From NCBI GenBank assembly GCA_023974075.1, contig JAMFTG010000658.1, positions 1 to 64,000 of the forward strand: a DNA stretch of 64,000 bases, given 5' to 3'. Positions 34,508-46,730 of the stretch are shown here, one piece after another. The notes beneath the pieces were generated by a model that was not told where the DNA came from, did not search any database, and saw only the letters and a list, made by a program, of their open reading frames with translations. Both the position numbers and the translations under genes were made by a program. Origin of the DNA: Chaenocephalus aceratus (taxonomy: Eukaryota; Chordata; Actinopteri; Perciformes; Channichthyidae). How positions within the stretch are numbered: the stretch's first letter is position 1; every line of letters begins with the position of its first letter.

Positions 34508-35865
34508 GTCTAGGAAGAGGGCTCTTGCATAGGTGTGGCGTTTATCTAAATGTTTAGTGATGATGTGAACCAGAGCAGCAGCAGTACCACCCCCTTGCTT
34601 ATAGGCACATTGGTATGGATCAAGTATGTCTTGTCCGTCACAATAGGTTTAGCTGAAGAGGTCATTCCTGTCACGGTGCTCATGGTGTCCCACACTTTTT
34701 TGGGGTCTTTGGCTTTAAAAGCATTTCCCAAAAGCTCTCTGTGTGTTTTGATTCCCTCAATTTGACTTTCAGTTCTCTCTCTGTCTGTTAAAGTGCTCCG
34801 TAGTCTTTGTTTCATGTCCTTAGTCACATATGATTTATTACTTTCTTTTCTGGTTGACTTCCCTTGGGTTTGGTCTAATCCACTGGTATCATATTCACAA
34901 CATTATGATCCGAGTTCAGTATTGGTGGTCTGTATTTAGACACATAGGCTCCTTGGAACCCAGGTAACACCGTCTCCAGGCGACATTGCTTCATGTCCCG
35001 AGCACTATTGCCGGTGCATCGGTGGCTGAGTTGCAGCTCGTGAACAGTGTCCTCTGCCGCTGGGAGGCACGTAAACAACAAACCGTAAAATACACCCGAA
35101 TTCTCGAGGCAGATAAAAGGGTCTTGACGTCATGCCGAGAATTTCTACGTTGGGATTGCAGGTTTTACATTTTACTGAGTATGATCGGCACCACAGATCA
35201 TTAATATACACACAAATACCGCCTCCTCTGGTTTTCCCCGAGTTCGCATCCCTGTCTGCTCGAACAAGGGCGAGTCCGGGTACTTCAGAGAGAGATTCAG
35301 GCATCGTAGATTGGAGCCAACTTTCCGTGAAACATAATCAAGAGGCCTCGAGAAATTCATGACAGGACCTTGTGTGTGTCCTTAGTGTGTCCACGTTGTT
35401 GCTCAATGAGCGCAGGTTTGTGAGAATGATGGATGGAAGTGGTGGCCGGCTGAATCTCCGCCGTATTCTGAACGCCTCCCCTCCTTCCTCGTCTCTTTTT
35501 CCTGGTGTTTCTAAGCGGCTCCCGAGGGATTTCATCCAATAACGAAGAGCACAGATGGCTTGGTGTATTCGTAGGAGGCCGATCGCATTGTAGCCCTAGC
35601 ATAGCCTCGTGGCTGTAGCAGCGCAGAGGCCGGGGCTCCTCGCCATACCTGTTCATGCTGTCACTCAGGTGTGTCTTGGAAAGTTGAATGGCCAGACATG
35701 GTCTGCAGAAGGCCAATGTAATCCACAGGACCAAAAGCATGGTCTCTCAAAATGACGTTTCATACAGACACAACAAAGTTTAGACAAAAAAACAAAACCC
35801 AAGAGGAACGGAGCACACTGAGACTCGCAGTGACAGGATGCCGTCTCCCTCTGTCTCCTGTATAC
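34508..35865 (-). pseudogene. L2-like LINE: N-terminal and endonuclease region (right arm)
   Basis: Near-identical inverse of 3556-4931. The translated frames at 35740-35357, 35304-35005 and 34827-34546 differ from the left arm at only a few residues (for example Leu to Arg in the CIL(L/R)FVVYV stretch). The same frameshifts are present, so the gene was already dead when the block was duplicated. A 35-bp difference near 34890-34950 and other small changes separate the arms. Confidence 0.72.
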
Positions 35866-36719
35866 CAGAGGTTTGAGTAAGTCATACATGTGCAAGTCTC
35901 AAGTTACTGGGGTGAGAGTCAAGCAAGTCAAGTCCTACGAAATCCTGATGAATAACCCCAGTTCAAATCAGTTAAAAGACTGTGGTTATGAAACTAGAGT
36001 TTTATTTTCAACACCAACAACAATGGAGAGTGGGGCTCTGAAATCATTGTGTGTGTGTGGGGGGTGTGGGTGTGGTTAAAACGTAGCGGTCGCTCGTTGG
36101 CCGTTCTAATGAAGGGAATCGCAGTGAAGGCACAGCTCTTTGCAGCTGGTGCTGCTCTTCTCAGATTCTGCTGAGTTACACGTTACTGCCTCCTGGTGCT
36201 GCAGAGATTTCATGAAGTGAAGGAGGGTTTCTTCTATGAAGCAGCAGATACTTTGAGAGTCAGACATGAATACATAGGTCAAGGCAGACTGGTTCACAGA
36301 CTCTCCTGTTTTGCCGATCCGGTGCTTGAACAAATAACTACACCCCTGGCCGAAATGTCCCTAAAATGAAGTCCGAGTTTGAAATATATCTCAAATAATG
36401 TATGTATTTCCCCACATAAACATAACAGTCTGCAATGAAACGGCCGTCTCCTGGGCGCTCCACTTCCTACTTTCTCCTGCGAACGAGAGACATTCTCTCT
36501 CTTTTTTCTTTCATTGCCCTCTAGGTGCTTCGTACAATACAAATGCAAATATTCTATTTTAAAAAGTAAAGTCCTTTCGAGTCATCTGTCTCAAGCCTAA
36601 GTCTCAGGTCATGAATACCAAGTCAAAGTCAAGTCGAGTCTTTTATCAATGTTAGTCAAGCAAGTCTCAAGTAAAAAAATAGGCAAGTCAAGTCATGTGA
36701 CTCGAGTCCCCCACCTCTG
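35866..36719. mobile_element. hAT-like non-autonomous element (right-arm copy)
   Basis: Inverse of 2694-3555, 854 bp long, with the same CAGAGGTG-type ends and the same imperfect flanks. Small indels distinguish it from the left copy, for example around 36480 and 36040. Confidence 0.6.
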
Positions 36720-36888
36720 GTATATACTTTGGTTAGAATATTACTGTATCAAATATAATAAAGACAAACAGTTGATAAGTAGTATTTTGTTAATTCAAGG
36801 TTTATATTAAGTGACTTTTTATTGTGTTAACTTGTGTATTTATGCTTTTTAGATTGACTTTCTCTCTTTCTCTGTCCGTCTGTTCTAG
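36720..36888 (+). other. Intron segment and 3' splice acceptor of zinc-finger unit B
   Basis: Contains the empty TTAA site corresponding to the insertion in unit A. It ends in a CT-rich tract (36860-36885) and AG at 36887-36888. No upstream coding exon was recognised between the hAT element and the acceptor. Confidence 0.65.
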
Positions 36889-37419
<531 letters not shown>

Positions 37420-37850
37420 TGGGTTTCAGAGTGTAGGAGCAGCAATTAAGCATATTTAGTTTTTTTCACAGTTTACAATAAACAATTCCCATCTATTGGC
37501 CTTGTGTTGGGTAATCCTTTTTTCCATTACAGATCCCATCCCAACAGCGCCATCTGTTGACGTAACGTCAGAATTGACAGGCATAATGTTCACTGTTCCT
37601 TTGAGTTTCGTTTTCTGTCCGTCTGCCGACAGCGCGCTGTTTTATTGCTTTACATACCAAGGTTTAAGTACACTCTGTCAATAGTTGTAGTATGAGCATC
37701 GTCTGGGCTGGCCGTCTGGTAGAATCGGTATGCTCTTCCTCCTGGGTCCACTTCCTCTCCTGTCACCTATGACCCCTTTTATACACCCCACCACCAAGTG
37801 TTCAAAATAACATTCAGGGTGTCCGCGGGGTCTTAAAAAGTATTAAAAGT
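37420..37850 (+). other. 3' flank of zinc-finger unit B
   Basis: Homologous (inverted) to 59310-59735 along its full length and to 441-626 in part. From 37824 it runs into 'cagggtgtccgcggggtctt', the start of another fish repeat that is also present next to unit C. AATAAA-like text on the plus strand near 37476 could serve polyadenylation (weak). Confidence 0.55.
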
Positions 37851-38340
37851 TGATCAATCAATTTAGTGAAAATTAAAGCTATTAAACGGCATTTTCCAAG
37901 GTATTAAGAAGGTCCACAGCAACGACAACATGAAACACCCTTTCATTTACTGCAACGACATGTCGGGAAACCCCCTCAAGGTATCAGGCTGAGAGGCTCT
38001 GATACCTCATTCACACCAACGGTGTTTCAGGGCCGGTTCGGAGCTGGAGCTTGAAAAGCACCGGGTTTTCCTCTTCACACCGCAGCGGAGCAGCCTCTTA
38101 GCTCCGGAATCCGGTTCGTTTCAAGCACCAAAAAATTGTCCGGCCAGAGCAAAAGCACCGCATACGTCACGCTTACGTCGAGGCGGGGGCAGGGTATCCA
38201 GTTTGTACACAACGATGGAGAAACTTAACAAGAGTTTCAGAGTTTCTGCCATAGACTGTATATATAAAGGTTTCTGCTCATGGTGAAGCAACGTGTCTGC
38301 GTGTTAAGGTGGAACCTGAGCATTCACGTTAATCACCTCA
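37851..38340. other. Unassigned repeat-like sequence
   Basis: No gene. 38010-38200 contains 'attcacaccaacggtgtttc' and related text. A similar, inverted phrase ('gttgcgttggtgtgaatgag') is at 47275-47296, so the two sites probably hold ends of the same kind of element. Confidence 0.45.
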
Positions 38341-40080
38341 TTAGGGCCTGAGCACGTAGTGCAAAGACCTATTGACATCGTCAGTATTATTATTCTTCTG
38401 TTACCGGTTCTGCACTTTCGACATGTTTTTGAGGGGGTTACGACACTATTCATGTAGCGATATTTGGCAACGCCGCCAGGACCGGTGAAAATGTTAACAT
38501 TCTGGATTCGATGGGAGACATTTTTTCAACTTGCTCTCTAGCGCCACCTGTGTAAATTCAGTGTTTCGAAAAATTTACAAAGTCGCAGCGTAAGTCTGAC
38601 GGACCTGAAATTTTGCACACTTATCCGGGTGGAGCAGCTCTACATATTATCCTCTCATATCCCGAAGCTCCGCCTACTTTGATTTTTTTTAAATTAGCAT
38701 AATGTGAAAAACATTGAAATATTAACTTAAATTCCAATTTCTTGATTTTCCAAACCAAACTTAGTGCACAGCATCAATGGAGGGGCAGACACATTACCGT
38801 ACAAAATGAGCACGAGGTGTGGAAAAATGTGGCCGACATCAATCAAAACGTATTAGCAAAAGGGTGTGGCCTACACATAAATGCTCACAATTCATCCAAA
38901 ATGTATCCAAATATCACAGATTTCGGTGGATAGGTTCAGTGTGTCTTGGGGAATAGGCACAACAAACAATGTTTATTTCGAACAATAGGGGGCGCCAAAA
39001 ACACAACTAATTTATATCTCAAGAACCGATGGACTAAAAAAATATATATTGTCATACTGGCAGGGTGAGTATAAACTGAGATTTAAAGGGTCGCAACCAA
39101 TGAAAAATGTGGGCGTGTCCTATTCAGTTTTTTCTCGAAATCGAAGGGTTAAAAAATGTACCGAGCCATAAGTAGGGGAGAAAATGAGTTACGGCCTTTA
39201 AATTCGGAACACATGTCACAGCCCACAACCTTTTCCAGACTGTAGAAAAAAATCGGACGTTTTAGCAAATATGTCTCAGTAGCGCCCCCTATTGTGCGGT
39301 AGTCAAATATAGTTTCTTCGAACTACCCGAAACTTGGCACAGAGATTCCTCATGGAAATGCGGACATATTTCAAAATGGCTTCCATTATCTCCGCCCCCC
39401 CATGAAGTCGGCCATTTTGAAATATGTCCATTTTAAGCGCATTTTCGCATACTTGTCCTAGGAAAATGATCGGAAAAATTTCAAACCAGGACAAGATCAG
39501 CCCATATCCAATGTGATGCTAAATTGCGATTGAATAGTCGACTGCTCAAACGGGGAGCTCGTAAGCTAACGGAACATGTACCAATTTTGACGATTTAAAT
39601 GCCACAAAATCGCTAAAATGACTTTCGGACGCAAAACTTGGAACACACGTCACAACCCACGTCTTTTTCCAGACTGTACAAAAAAAATGTACATTTTTGT
39701 ACACCAGCTCAGTAGCGCCCCCTATTGTGCGATAGTCACATATAGTTTCTCCAAACTACCCCAATCTTGCCACAGACATTACTGATGGAATTGCGGACAT
39801 ATTTCAAAATAGCTTCCATTAGCCCCGCCCCCCAGAAAGTCGGCCATTTTGAAAAATCTGTGTTATTCATGCATTTTAAGCGCTTTTTCGCAAACACCTC
39901 CTCGGGAAAAGATCGGGAAAATTCCAGTCCAGGACAAGTTAAGCCCATATCCAATATCATGTTAAATTGCGAATAAAATAGTTGCTAGCTCAATCGGGGC
40001 GAACGTAAGCTAACAGAGAATGTACCATTTTTGACGATTTACATGTCTCAAATGACTCCAAACTACTCGCATATAGTTTT
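38341..40080. repeat. AT-rich interspersed repeat with internal 433-bp tandem duplication
   Basis: Characteristic text 'cagtagcgccccctattgtg' appears at about 39275 and 39708. The following roughly 280 bp (including 'tcggccattttgaaa' and 'agcccatatccaat') are repeated with divergence, giving a period of about 433 bp. No gene is visible; the small frames there are repeat-derived. Confidence 0.75.
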
Positions 40081-40540
40081 CCAGATATTCACGAAACGCT
40101 GTATACACATTACTATTATGATGGCACACAAATTTACCAGCAACAGCTCTGCTTATTAATTTCCCACATTAACCATAAACACCCAATACATATAAAACTC
40201 CTAAACAATGTATGGTGAAATGTTTTCCATCTTTGTTTTTCTATCTACGACTACAAACAGTATTTCCACTACAAGCACAACAGTAACACATCTTTCTATG
40301 CAATACAATAGAACAGTATGTGTTCACAGCCAATCCATGATTTAATGAGTATTTCCTTTGTGCCAAGAGCTGATTTAGTATATTGCATCAACGACCTTTT
40401 CAATTAAATTGACAATTCTTTTGTGTAATTAATAGTGTGTGAAACCAGGCAGAGTGAGTGACATGGTGTTCATTTCCACTATGCCAAAGCAGTTTACAGT
40501 TGCTGACGGTGTAAGGTAATATATATTGTCCTAAGTAATT
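40081..40540. other. AT-rich sequence, nothing recognised
   Basis: No open frame above background, no terminal repeats and no splice-bounded exon seen. Confidence 0.5.
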
Positions 40541-40546
40541 GTAGCT

Positions 40547-40725
40547 GTGTTCAAAGGAGTACACGTTACAAGGCCGTGCGGGGGGAGCTGCCAGACCCAG
40601 ATGTCCTCAAAGTCAGCGAGGTATACAAGGACCTCTCAGCAGACATCTCACCACGAAAAAGAAAAACGAATGGCTCACTACTCAACTCAATCTTGTGCAC
40701 AGAGCCTATAGAACACATAATTTAA
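40547..40725 (+). other. Unrecognised open stretch of about 57 codons without ATG
   Basis: The frame contains RYKAVRGELPDPDVLKVSEV followed by YKDLSADISPRKRKTNGSLL and ends at TAA near 40723. It is charged, non-repetitive and lacks an ATG, so it would have to be an internal or terminal exon. An acceptor directly upstream is not convincing. I do not recognise the family. It lies 200 bp upstream of a GC-rich segment with ETS-like sites. It could be a relic exon or chance. Confidence 0.25.
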
Positions 40726-40919
40726 ACCAGCAGGATGTAAACAGCCGGTCTGATTTAGTGCCATGTGATTATCCTGTAATGAGTAACATACACAGTGTTG
40801 ATCGACTATATAAACAGTTCATTTATTGTCTCGATACATGTGTTGTGTAAGACATTTGAATCAATTTGATACGTCAATATTAAATGTACCTTTTATTTTG
40901 AAAAACTTTATTGTGAATG

Positions 40920-41082
40920 ACAAACCGGATGTCACATTTCCGGTATTTCCGGTTTAGGGAGAGACTTAATTCAGGTAGCTTGCCTTGGCTGTCTGTGTGC
41001 GCGGAGGTTTTGTCGTCAACAGACTCATTAAACTACCCACTTCTCGGTACATAGAAACCCTGCTCCACGGTCAAACGTGAGT
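40920..41082 (+). promoter_or_regulatory. Candidate promoter / non-coding first exon
   Basis: Two TTCCGG motifs (40938-40943 and 40947-40952) and a nearby CCGGAT resemble clustered ETS-factor sites of TATA-less promoters. About 125 bp downstream, AAAC followed by GTGAGT at 41077-41082 is a near-consensus splice donor. The intervening text is less AT-rich than its neighbours. Confidence 0.35.
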
Positions 41083-41692
41083 AATATCGCAATTGGTGTG
41101 TTATACTGAAATGTGATGACCTATACTTTATACTTTATTTATATATATGTATGCCTTTCATTGGAACACGCGGTGGGTCTGTGCAGTGCTAATGCTAATA
41201 CCTAGCGCCACTTGTTTTGATGTACGTTTTTGTTGGTAACCTCGCTAGTTTGTATCTTTTAGTGTTGAGGTGGGCACCGTTAGAATCTGTGTCTCCTTGC
41301 GGTCATAAACAATGTGTTTGATGTGGAGCTAGGATAAGTAATAAGGGAGCTAGGAGTGATTTTCGGTGCAGTAATAGGTTAGCATTTTTCGCTCTGGGCT
41401 GATTCAGAGGCTCACTGTTAGCATTGTGTGTTTTTTGTGAACAAATAAATGAAAAAGATCAGTTAAATTAGTTTTTTTTCCCGTTCTATGGATATAAAAT
41501 ATTCATAGTTTATTAAATATTAAGCTTCCTTAGACGTTGTTTCCTGAAAATGACGCGATTACGGGTCCGTGGGGCCTAAGACGATAACAGAGTATGTTTT
41601 ATTTTTATTTAATTTATTTTTTCACAACAGTTGTATTTGGATGGAATGAATACCTATAGTGATAATACAAAGTAATAAAATGATTTTTACAG

Positions 41693-41736
41693 TGAAAACG
41701 TTCAAATGGAACTGATGGTTCCCAAATTACCCAGAG
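41693..41736 (+). other. Candidate short coding exon
   Basis: Forty-four bp lie between a strong acceptor (tgatttttacAG at 41691-41692) and a donor (GTGAGG from 41737). An ATG at 41706 opens a 10-codon frame, MELMVPKLPR, leaving one base to the next exon. It could be the second exon of a gene starting near 40.96 kb; the expected following exons were not identified because transposons begin at about 41985. Confidence 0.3.
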
Positions 41737-42004
41737 GTGAGGTGGACTTTATTTTTCTAAACCTCTCTTAAAAAGGTCAAATTTCACTTGTTTTGCATCA
41801 ATCTTGATACAGGGTACTTATTATATGTTATAGTTTGGATTCCTAAAGCTTTTAGTCTACTAAACTCATCATTCAAGGGTGGTTTTCACTATAAGTAATG
41901 TTTTTTTTTTAGGCGGACATTAGAATTTACATGTTTTTACTATGTTCCATCTCAATTTACTTTAAAATAAAAACATCTCTATCGTACGGTGGCCCTGAAG
42001 TGCA

Positions 42005-42165
42005 AGAAACCACAGCATTTCACAAAACACAACAGAATTTCACAAAACACAACAGCATTTCACAAAACGCCGCAGCATTTCACAAAACACCTCAGCATTT
42101 CACAAAACGCCACAGCATTTCACAAAACACCGCAGCATTTCACAAAACACTGCAGCATTTCACAT
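42005..42165. repeat. 20-bp tandem repeat, about 8 copies
   Basis: Units of cagcatttcacaaaacacca with small variants. The other arm of the fold-back (45295-45330) has only about two units, so the array expanded in this arm. Confidence 0.92.
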
Positions 42166-42336
42166 TGGACGGAAAGGGTATTCCTTAGGGAGAACACTTA
42201 TTGTTTGTGATATTGTTTGTGGACAGAGCCAGCCAGAGAAGCACTGCTGTGATTGGTTGTTTTTGCTGCCAATCAAGAAATGACTTTGTGATTGGACCAA
42301 CACATCAGCCGTTAGCTGTTAGCACACACTCAGAGC

Positions 42337-43533
42337 CAGAGGTGGGACCAAGTCATTGTTTTGCAAGTCCGAGTCAAGTCTCAAGTCTTTGCGCTCAAGT
42401 CCGAGTCAAGTCTCAAGTCTTTGCACTCAAGTCCAAGTCGAGTCTCAAGTCAGGATGGGCAAGTTCAAGTCAAGTCCAAGTCCTAAACTTTGACAAAACG
42501 AGTCATAAACAAGTCATTATGTGTTTTTCACCAAATGTAATGACATCGATCAACAGAATAATACTTAATAATCAAACTGCTTTTTATTAGTCACATTAAT
42601 AATCCATTTTCTCTCTGCTGGTAAAGTAACGTGTGTTTAATGTATAAGATCCCTGATGTTGAGGTGACAGAATGTTTATCACTGTGTACAACATGTTATA
42701 AGGGACCCACTATCTATCTTTATGCCAGGGATAATGTGCAGCGAGGCGGTCTCTATGGGGAAGAGAACACCTGCATCTAGATCCCTCTGCAGGTGGTACT
42801 TTAACTATATTTTGATGCTAATACGTTTCTACTTTTACTTGTAACATTTTGAATGCAGGACTTTTTATTGTAACCGAGTATTCCTACACTCTGGTGCTTT
42901 TGTACTCAAGTACAAGATCTGAACTTCTCCCACCTCTGACAGTAAATCCTGAGTGGTTACCAAAATAAAGGTAACCAAAAAAGGTTATTTTCATTTTACA
43001 AATCCTGCACTCAGCTTTGCTTTCTCCAATATCATTGAAATGCAGCCAGATGCTGCTTATTTTTTCGGTTTTCGCTAATTTCTTTTTCCAATCCGTCTCC
43101 CCCGTCGCTCTGTGCAGCTGGCCTGTACCACTACACCTTCTGTGCCCCCCACCCTTCTTTCACATAATGGTATGATCCTAGTGTGTCCTCGCATATGATT
43201 GGCCGCTTGGTGGCCCAGCTAAATAAAGTCCCACCCCTGCCTGCAAGGATTCTCAGCAAGAGTAGCGGCTGAAGATTCTGCTCTCCCCAACGGGAGTCTT
43301 TTCTTCTAGCGGCAGCTCGCGATTGGCGTGTTGGAGACAGACCTCTGAATTAAATGATCAAGTCACCTCAAGTCAGAAGGCTCGAGTCCAAGTCAAGTCC
43401 TGAGTCATTGGTGTTCAAGTCCAAGTCGAGTCGCAAGTGTTTTGTGATTTTGTCAAGTCGAGTCTCAAGTCATCAAATTGATGACTCGATTCTGACTCGA
43501 GTCCAAGTCATGTGACTCGAGTCCACACCTCTG
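42337..43533. mobile_element. hAT element with 8-bp TSD and visible empty site
   Basis: Ends CAGAGGTG and CACCTCTG are flanked by ctcagagc at 42329-42336 and 43534-43541. The sister arm (about 45087-45115, complement) has the same flanks joined through a single ctcagagc. Both ends contain 'caagtccgagtcaagtc' text. A nested piece at 42785-42950 resembles repeat R. No transposase is visible. Confidence 0.9.
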
Positions 43534-43814
43534 CTCAGAGCTCACAGCTCCTCATATCTGTTCAGAAACTGGACAAAAGTTAAAGATATGCAAAACACAG
43601 ACTGTCTATGTCATGGTGAATACAGTCGCTGCTTTATTTATGTCTGTATGATGTTGTTGTGAGTGTGGACGGAGCAGCTACACGTTAGTTTACCCTGATC
43701 GATCCGATCCGGCCCGCCCCCTCTCCAGTGTCTTTTTTGAATCACAGGAGTAAACACAGAATTAATGCTTTATTAATTCATGGTTTTTAAGGGGCTTATC
43801 TCCATGTAAATACT

Positions 43815-44381
43815 ATGGTAGACTACCCAGTTACTAAATCAGCCTACTATCACCTAAAGAACATATCTAGGATTAAAAGACTAATGTCACAGCAGGATTT
43901 GGAAAAACTTGTCCATGCCTTTATCTTCAGTAGACTCGACTACTGCAATGGTGTCTTCACAGGTCTCACTAAAAAATCTATTAGAAAGCTGCAGCTGATT
44001 CAGAACGCCGCTGCTCGAGTCCTCACTAACACTAAGAAAGTGGATCACATCACTCCTGTTCTGAAGTCTTTACACTGGCTTCCTGTGTGTCAAATAATAG
44101 ATTTCAAAATACTGCTGCTGGTTTATAAAGCACTGAATGGTTTAGGCCCAAAATACATTACTGACCTCCTGCTAAACTATGAACCATCCAGATCTCTCAG
44201 GTCTTCAGGGACTGGTCAGCTTTCTGTCCCCAGAGTCAGAACTAAACATGGAGAAGCAGCGTTCAGTTATTATGCTCCAAATATCTGGAACAAACTCCCA
44301 GAAACCTGCAGGTCCGCTGCAACTCTGACTACTTTTAAATCCAGGCTGAAGACTTTTCTTTTTGTCGCTGCTTTTAATTGA
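43815..44381 (+). pseudogene. L2-like LINE reverse transcriptase C-terminus (5'-truncated, open frame)
   Basis: An unbroken 188-codon frame contains KSAYYHLKNISRIKRLMSQQ, then SRLDYCNG, QLIQNAAARVLT, LKSLHWLPV and a terminal FKSRLKTFLF, in the standard order of the L2 RT C-terminal region. The catalytic YADD box and everything upstream are missing, so it is 5'-truncated and cannot work alone. The frame is still open, which suggests a fairly recent insertion. It is followed by the L2-type 3' end. Confidence 0.82.
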
Positions 44382-44630
44382 ACTATTCATATCTTAAACT
44401 GCACTGTAACTTTTATCCATGTACTTTTTCTTGTAATGTTTAATTGAACTATTTATATTTTAGACTGCACTGTAACTTTTATCCATGTATTTTTCCTTAA
44501 TGTTTGTTTGATTAGCTTTTCTTTTTTAATGCTTAATGTCTTTCATTTTTTTTTTTGTAAAGCACTTTGAATTGCCTTGAGTTGAAAAGTGCTCTATAAA
44601 TAAACTTGCCTTGCCTTGCCTTACCCAATA
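44382..44630 (+). other. L2-like LINE 3' UTR and tail
   Basis: It contains 'aaagcactttgaattgcctt' and 'gtgctctataaataaact', typical for fish L2 3' ends, and finishes in a short (ttgcc)n tail near 44605-44622. Confidence 0.7.
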
Positions 44631-45345
44631 TTCGCATCGCTCTAATCGCTTGAGTTTCACCGCGGCTGTCAGCTGTGTTTGCTCCTGTCATTCAAACAAG
44701 ACGCGCTGGAGAGGGGGCGGGAAGTATCTCCATGTAAATCCTATAGGAGATACCAACTACAACGAAATGAACATATTTGACAGTGATTTAATTGTAATAC
44801 ACGTTTCAAAGTGATGCCGAAGTAACTAATACTGATAACGGTTAGTAAAAACCATGAATTAATGCTTTGACAAGTCTGCAGACAAGACGGCAGGCGAAAA
44901 GCTTTTAAAATGCGTGTTTTCAGAATGGAATCGGATCCATCAGGCTAAACTAACCTGTAGCTGCTCCGTCCACACTCACAACAACGTCATACAGACATAA
45001 ATAAAGCAGCGACTGTATTCGCCATGACATAGACAGTCTGTGGTTTGTACATATTTAACTTTTGTCCAGTTTCTGAACAGATATGAGGAGCTGTGAGCTC
45101 TGAGTGTGTGCTAACGGCTGATGTGTTGGGAGGGACCGGTTGGGACATATTGCGCTGTCGGACGTTGACCAATCACGAAGCGTCATTTCTTCACTGGCAG
45201 CAAAAACAACCAATCACAGCAGTGCTGTCTGGCTGGCTCTGTCCAATCATAAACAAGAAGTGTTCTCCCTACGGAATACCCTTTCCGTCCAATGTGAAAT
45301 GCTGTGGTGTTTTCTGAAATGCTGTTGTGTTTTCATTTTAAGTCA

Positions 45346-45579
45346 TACGCTAATATTAACAAATACACAGCTTCAATTATTACTTTACTTACCTTGATCA
45401 CATAACAGCTGTATTGAAGGTTTGCTTTTTGATCAATAAACACAACAACAAAAAGCAAACTCCACTGGTATGGAACATACATGGCCTAATATCAAGAGGA
45501 GATGCGTTTATTGAGTAAACAAACAGTCAAGGGCAGAACGTCTGCACAACCCACTGCACCGCACGCCACGGTTAACCTG
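45346..45579. other. AT-rich sequence, no gene seen
   Basis: Lies between the fold-back element and a TTAA-associated motif at 45580. Nothing recognised. Confidence 0.5.
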
Positions 45580-45605
45580 TTAAGCCGGCGGGACCCTTTT
45601 TTTTT
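45580..45605 (+). other. Candidate piggyBac-like terminus
   Basis: TTAA at 45580-45583 is followed by gccggcgggaccc and a T run. piggyBac elements insert at TTAA, and this lies about 540 bp upstream of the putative transposase exon at 46129. No matching opposite end was found, so this is weak. Confidence 0.25.
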
Positions 45606-46128
45606 CCACGACACTGTGTCTCAGAGCATCTTAATATTTAAAAACCTATTAATGTGTTATACCAGATTAAAGAGAAGAATCTCAGCTAACTGACGATAAG
45701 AACTATTTTTACCGAAACAAAACAAAAGTCTCACAAGAAGCGTTAGCATTAGCCCTTAGCTAAAACGGGCAGATGCTACTTCCGGTGCTAACTAGCAAAA
45801 ACGACCTTTAAAACTTAATGTTTTCTGCACAAACTACATATCATCTGAAAGCTGATACTCCACAGATTATTTTTGTTATAAGTATCATCACTGTAGGACA
45901 CAAACTCACTGAGCTATCAGCCAGAACAGAGAAGAAAAAAAACAACAGTTTTCAAAACCATAACAATAAGTATGTCTTACCGTTGCTGTTTTGTGATCAA
46001 AGCTCTTGTTCAAGGGAATAAAAACGCTGCTTAAGGTTAATCCAATGTCTCTTAGTCACTTTAGAATTGTTCCTGATAATCTATCATTACATTGAGAGCT
46101 TCACCACTGAGGCGAGCAGGTGCTAGAG

Positions 46129-46256
46129 ATGCTAGCTGACGAGAGCGGGGCTTTGATCATACCAAATGACTCTTCGTCGGATGATGAAGATCTCCTCCAG
46201 CCAGACCTGGATCCGGGCAGTAGTGACTCGGATGTTGAACTTCCACCACGGGAAAG
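46129..46256 (+). CDS. Probable piggyBac-type transposase, N-terminal exon 1
   Basis: ATG at 46129 begins MLADESGALIIPNDSSSDDE, followed by a second acidic block (DLDPGSSDSDVELPPRE). A splice donor GTATGT follows at 46257. N-termini of piggyBac transposases and their domesticated relatives (PGBD) are acidic and Ser/Asp-rich in just this way, but such regions carry no catalytic signature, so the assignment is an inference. The exon ends two bases into a codon, and the next exon candidate at 46731 completes it in frame. No DDD catalytic core is found in the window, so the gene is truncated or has been split by other elements. Confidence 0.45.
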
Positions 46257-46271
46257 GTATGTAATCTCTCT

Positions 46272-46700
46272 GTTTTTATATATTACTTATGTGTTTGGTG
46301 GAACTGCGTCACAGTGCTAGCTTAGCCAAGAAGCTACAGGAATGATTAGGCAAAATGCTAAATAGTTTTACTTGTCTTTTTGGAGTTACATTTTCTAAAT
46401 GAATGGCCAGTGAATGAATATATACATGTGGTTACTTATTTATTTGGTGTAATATTATTTATTTATAGTCCAATATTATCCTTTTTATATATTACTTTTG
46501 TGTTTGGTGGAACTGCATCACAGTGTTAGCTTAGCCAACAGGAATGATTAGCCAAAATGCTAAATAGTGTTACTTGTCTTTTTGGAGTTACATTTTCTAA
46601 ATGAATGGCCAGTGAATGAATTATACATGTGTTTACTTATTTATTTGGTGTAATATTTCATTTATAGTCCAATATTATCCTATAAGTATAAGCCAGTGAA
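46272..46700. repeat. Tandem duplication of about 211 bp (intron of the above)
   Basis: Two copies of a roughly 211-bp unit start near 46272 and 46483 with 'tatatattactt(a/t)tgtgtttg'. They share 'tgtctttttggagttacatt' and 'gtccaatattatcc'. They lie between the two exon candidates and enlarge the presumed intron. Confidence 0.85.
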
Positions 46701-46730
46701 TTAATCTAATCTTTGTTTTTCGACGACCAG

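Larger units (their letters stand above)
41985..45345. mobile_element. Fold-back (inverted-arm) element carrying L2 and hAT insertions
   Basis: Left arm 41985-42336 plus 43534-43815 is inverted relative to right arm 44690-45345. Shared features include 'gctgctttatttatgtctgt'-like text and 'tccctacggaatac'. Part of each arm resembles the S repeat (17366-17430). An L2-like LINE 3' end occupies the loop and a hAT element sits in the left arm. Exact termini and a target duplication were not determined. Confidence 0.65.

Noticed and set aside
41989..42210. His/Gln/Thr-rich frames at 41931-42210
   Set aside because: Encoded by the 20-bp tandem repeat.
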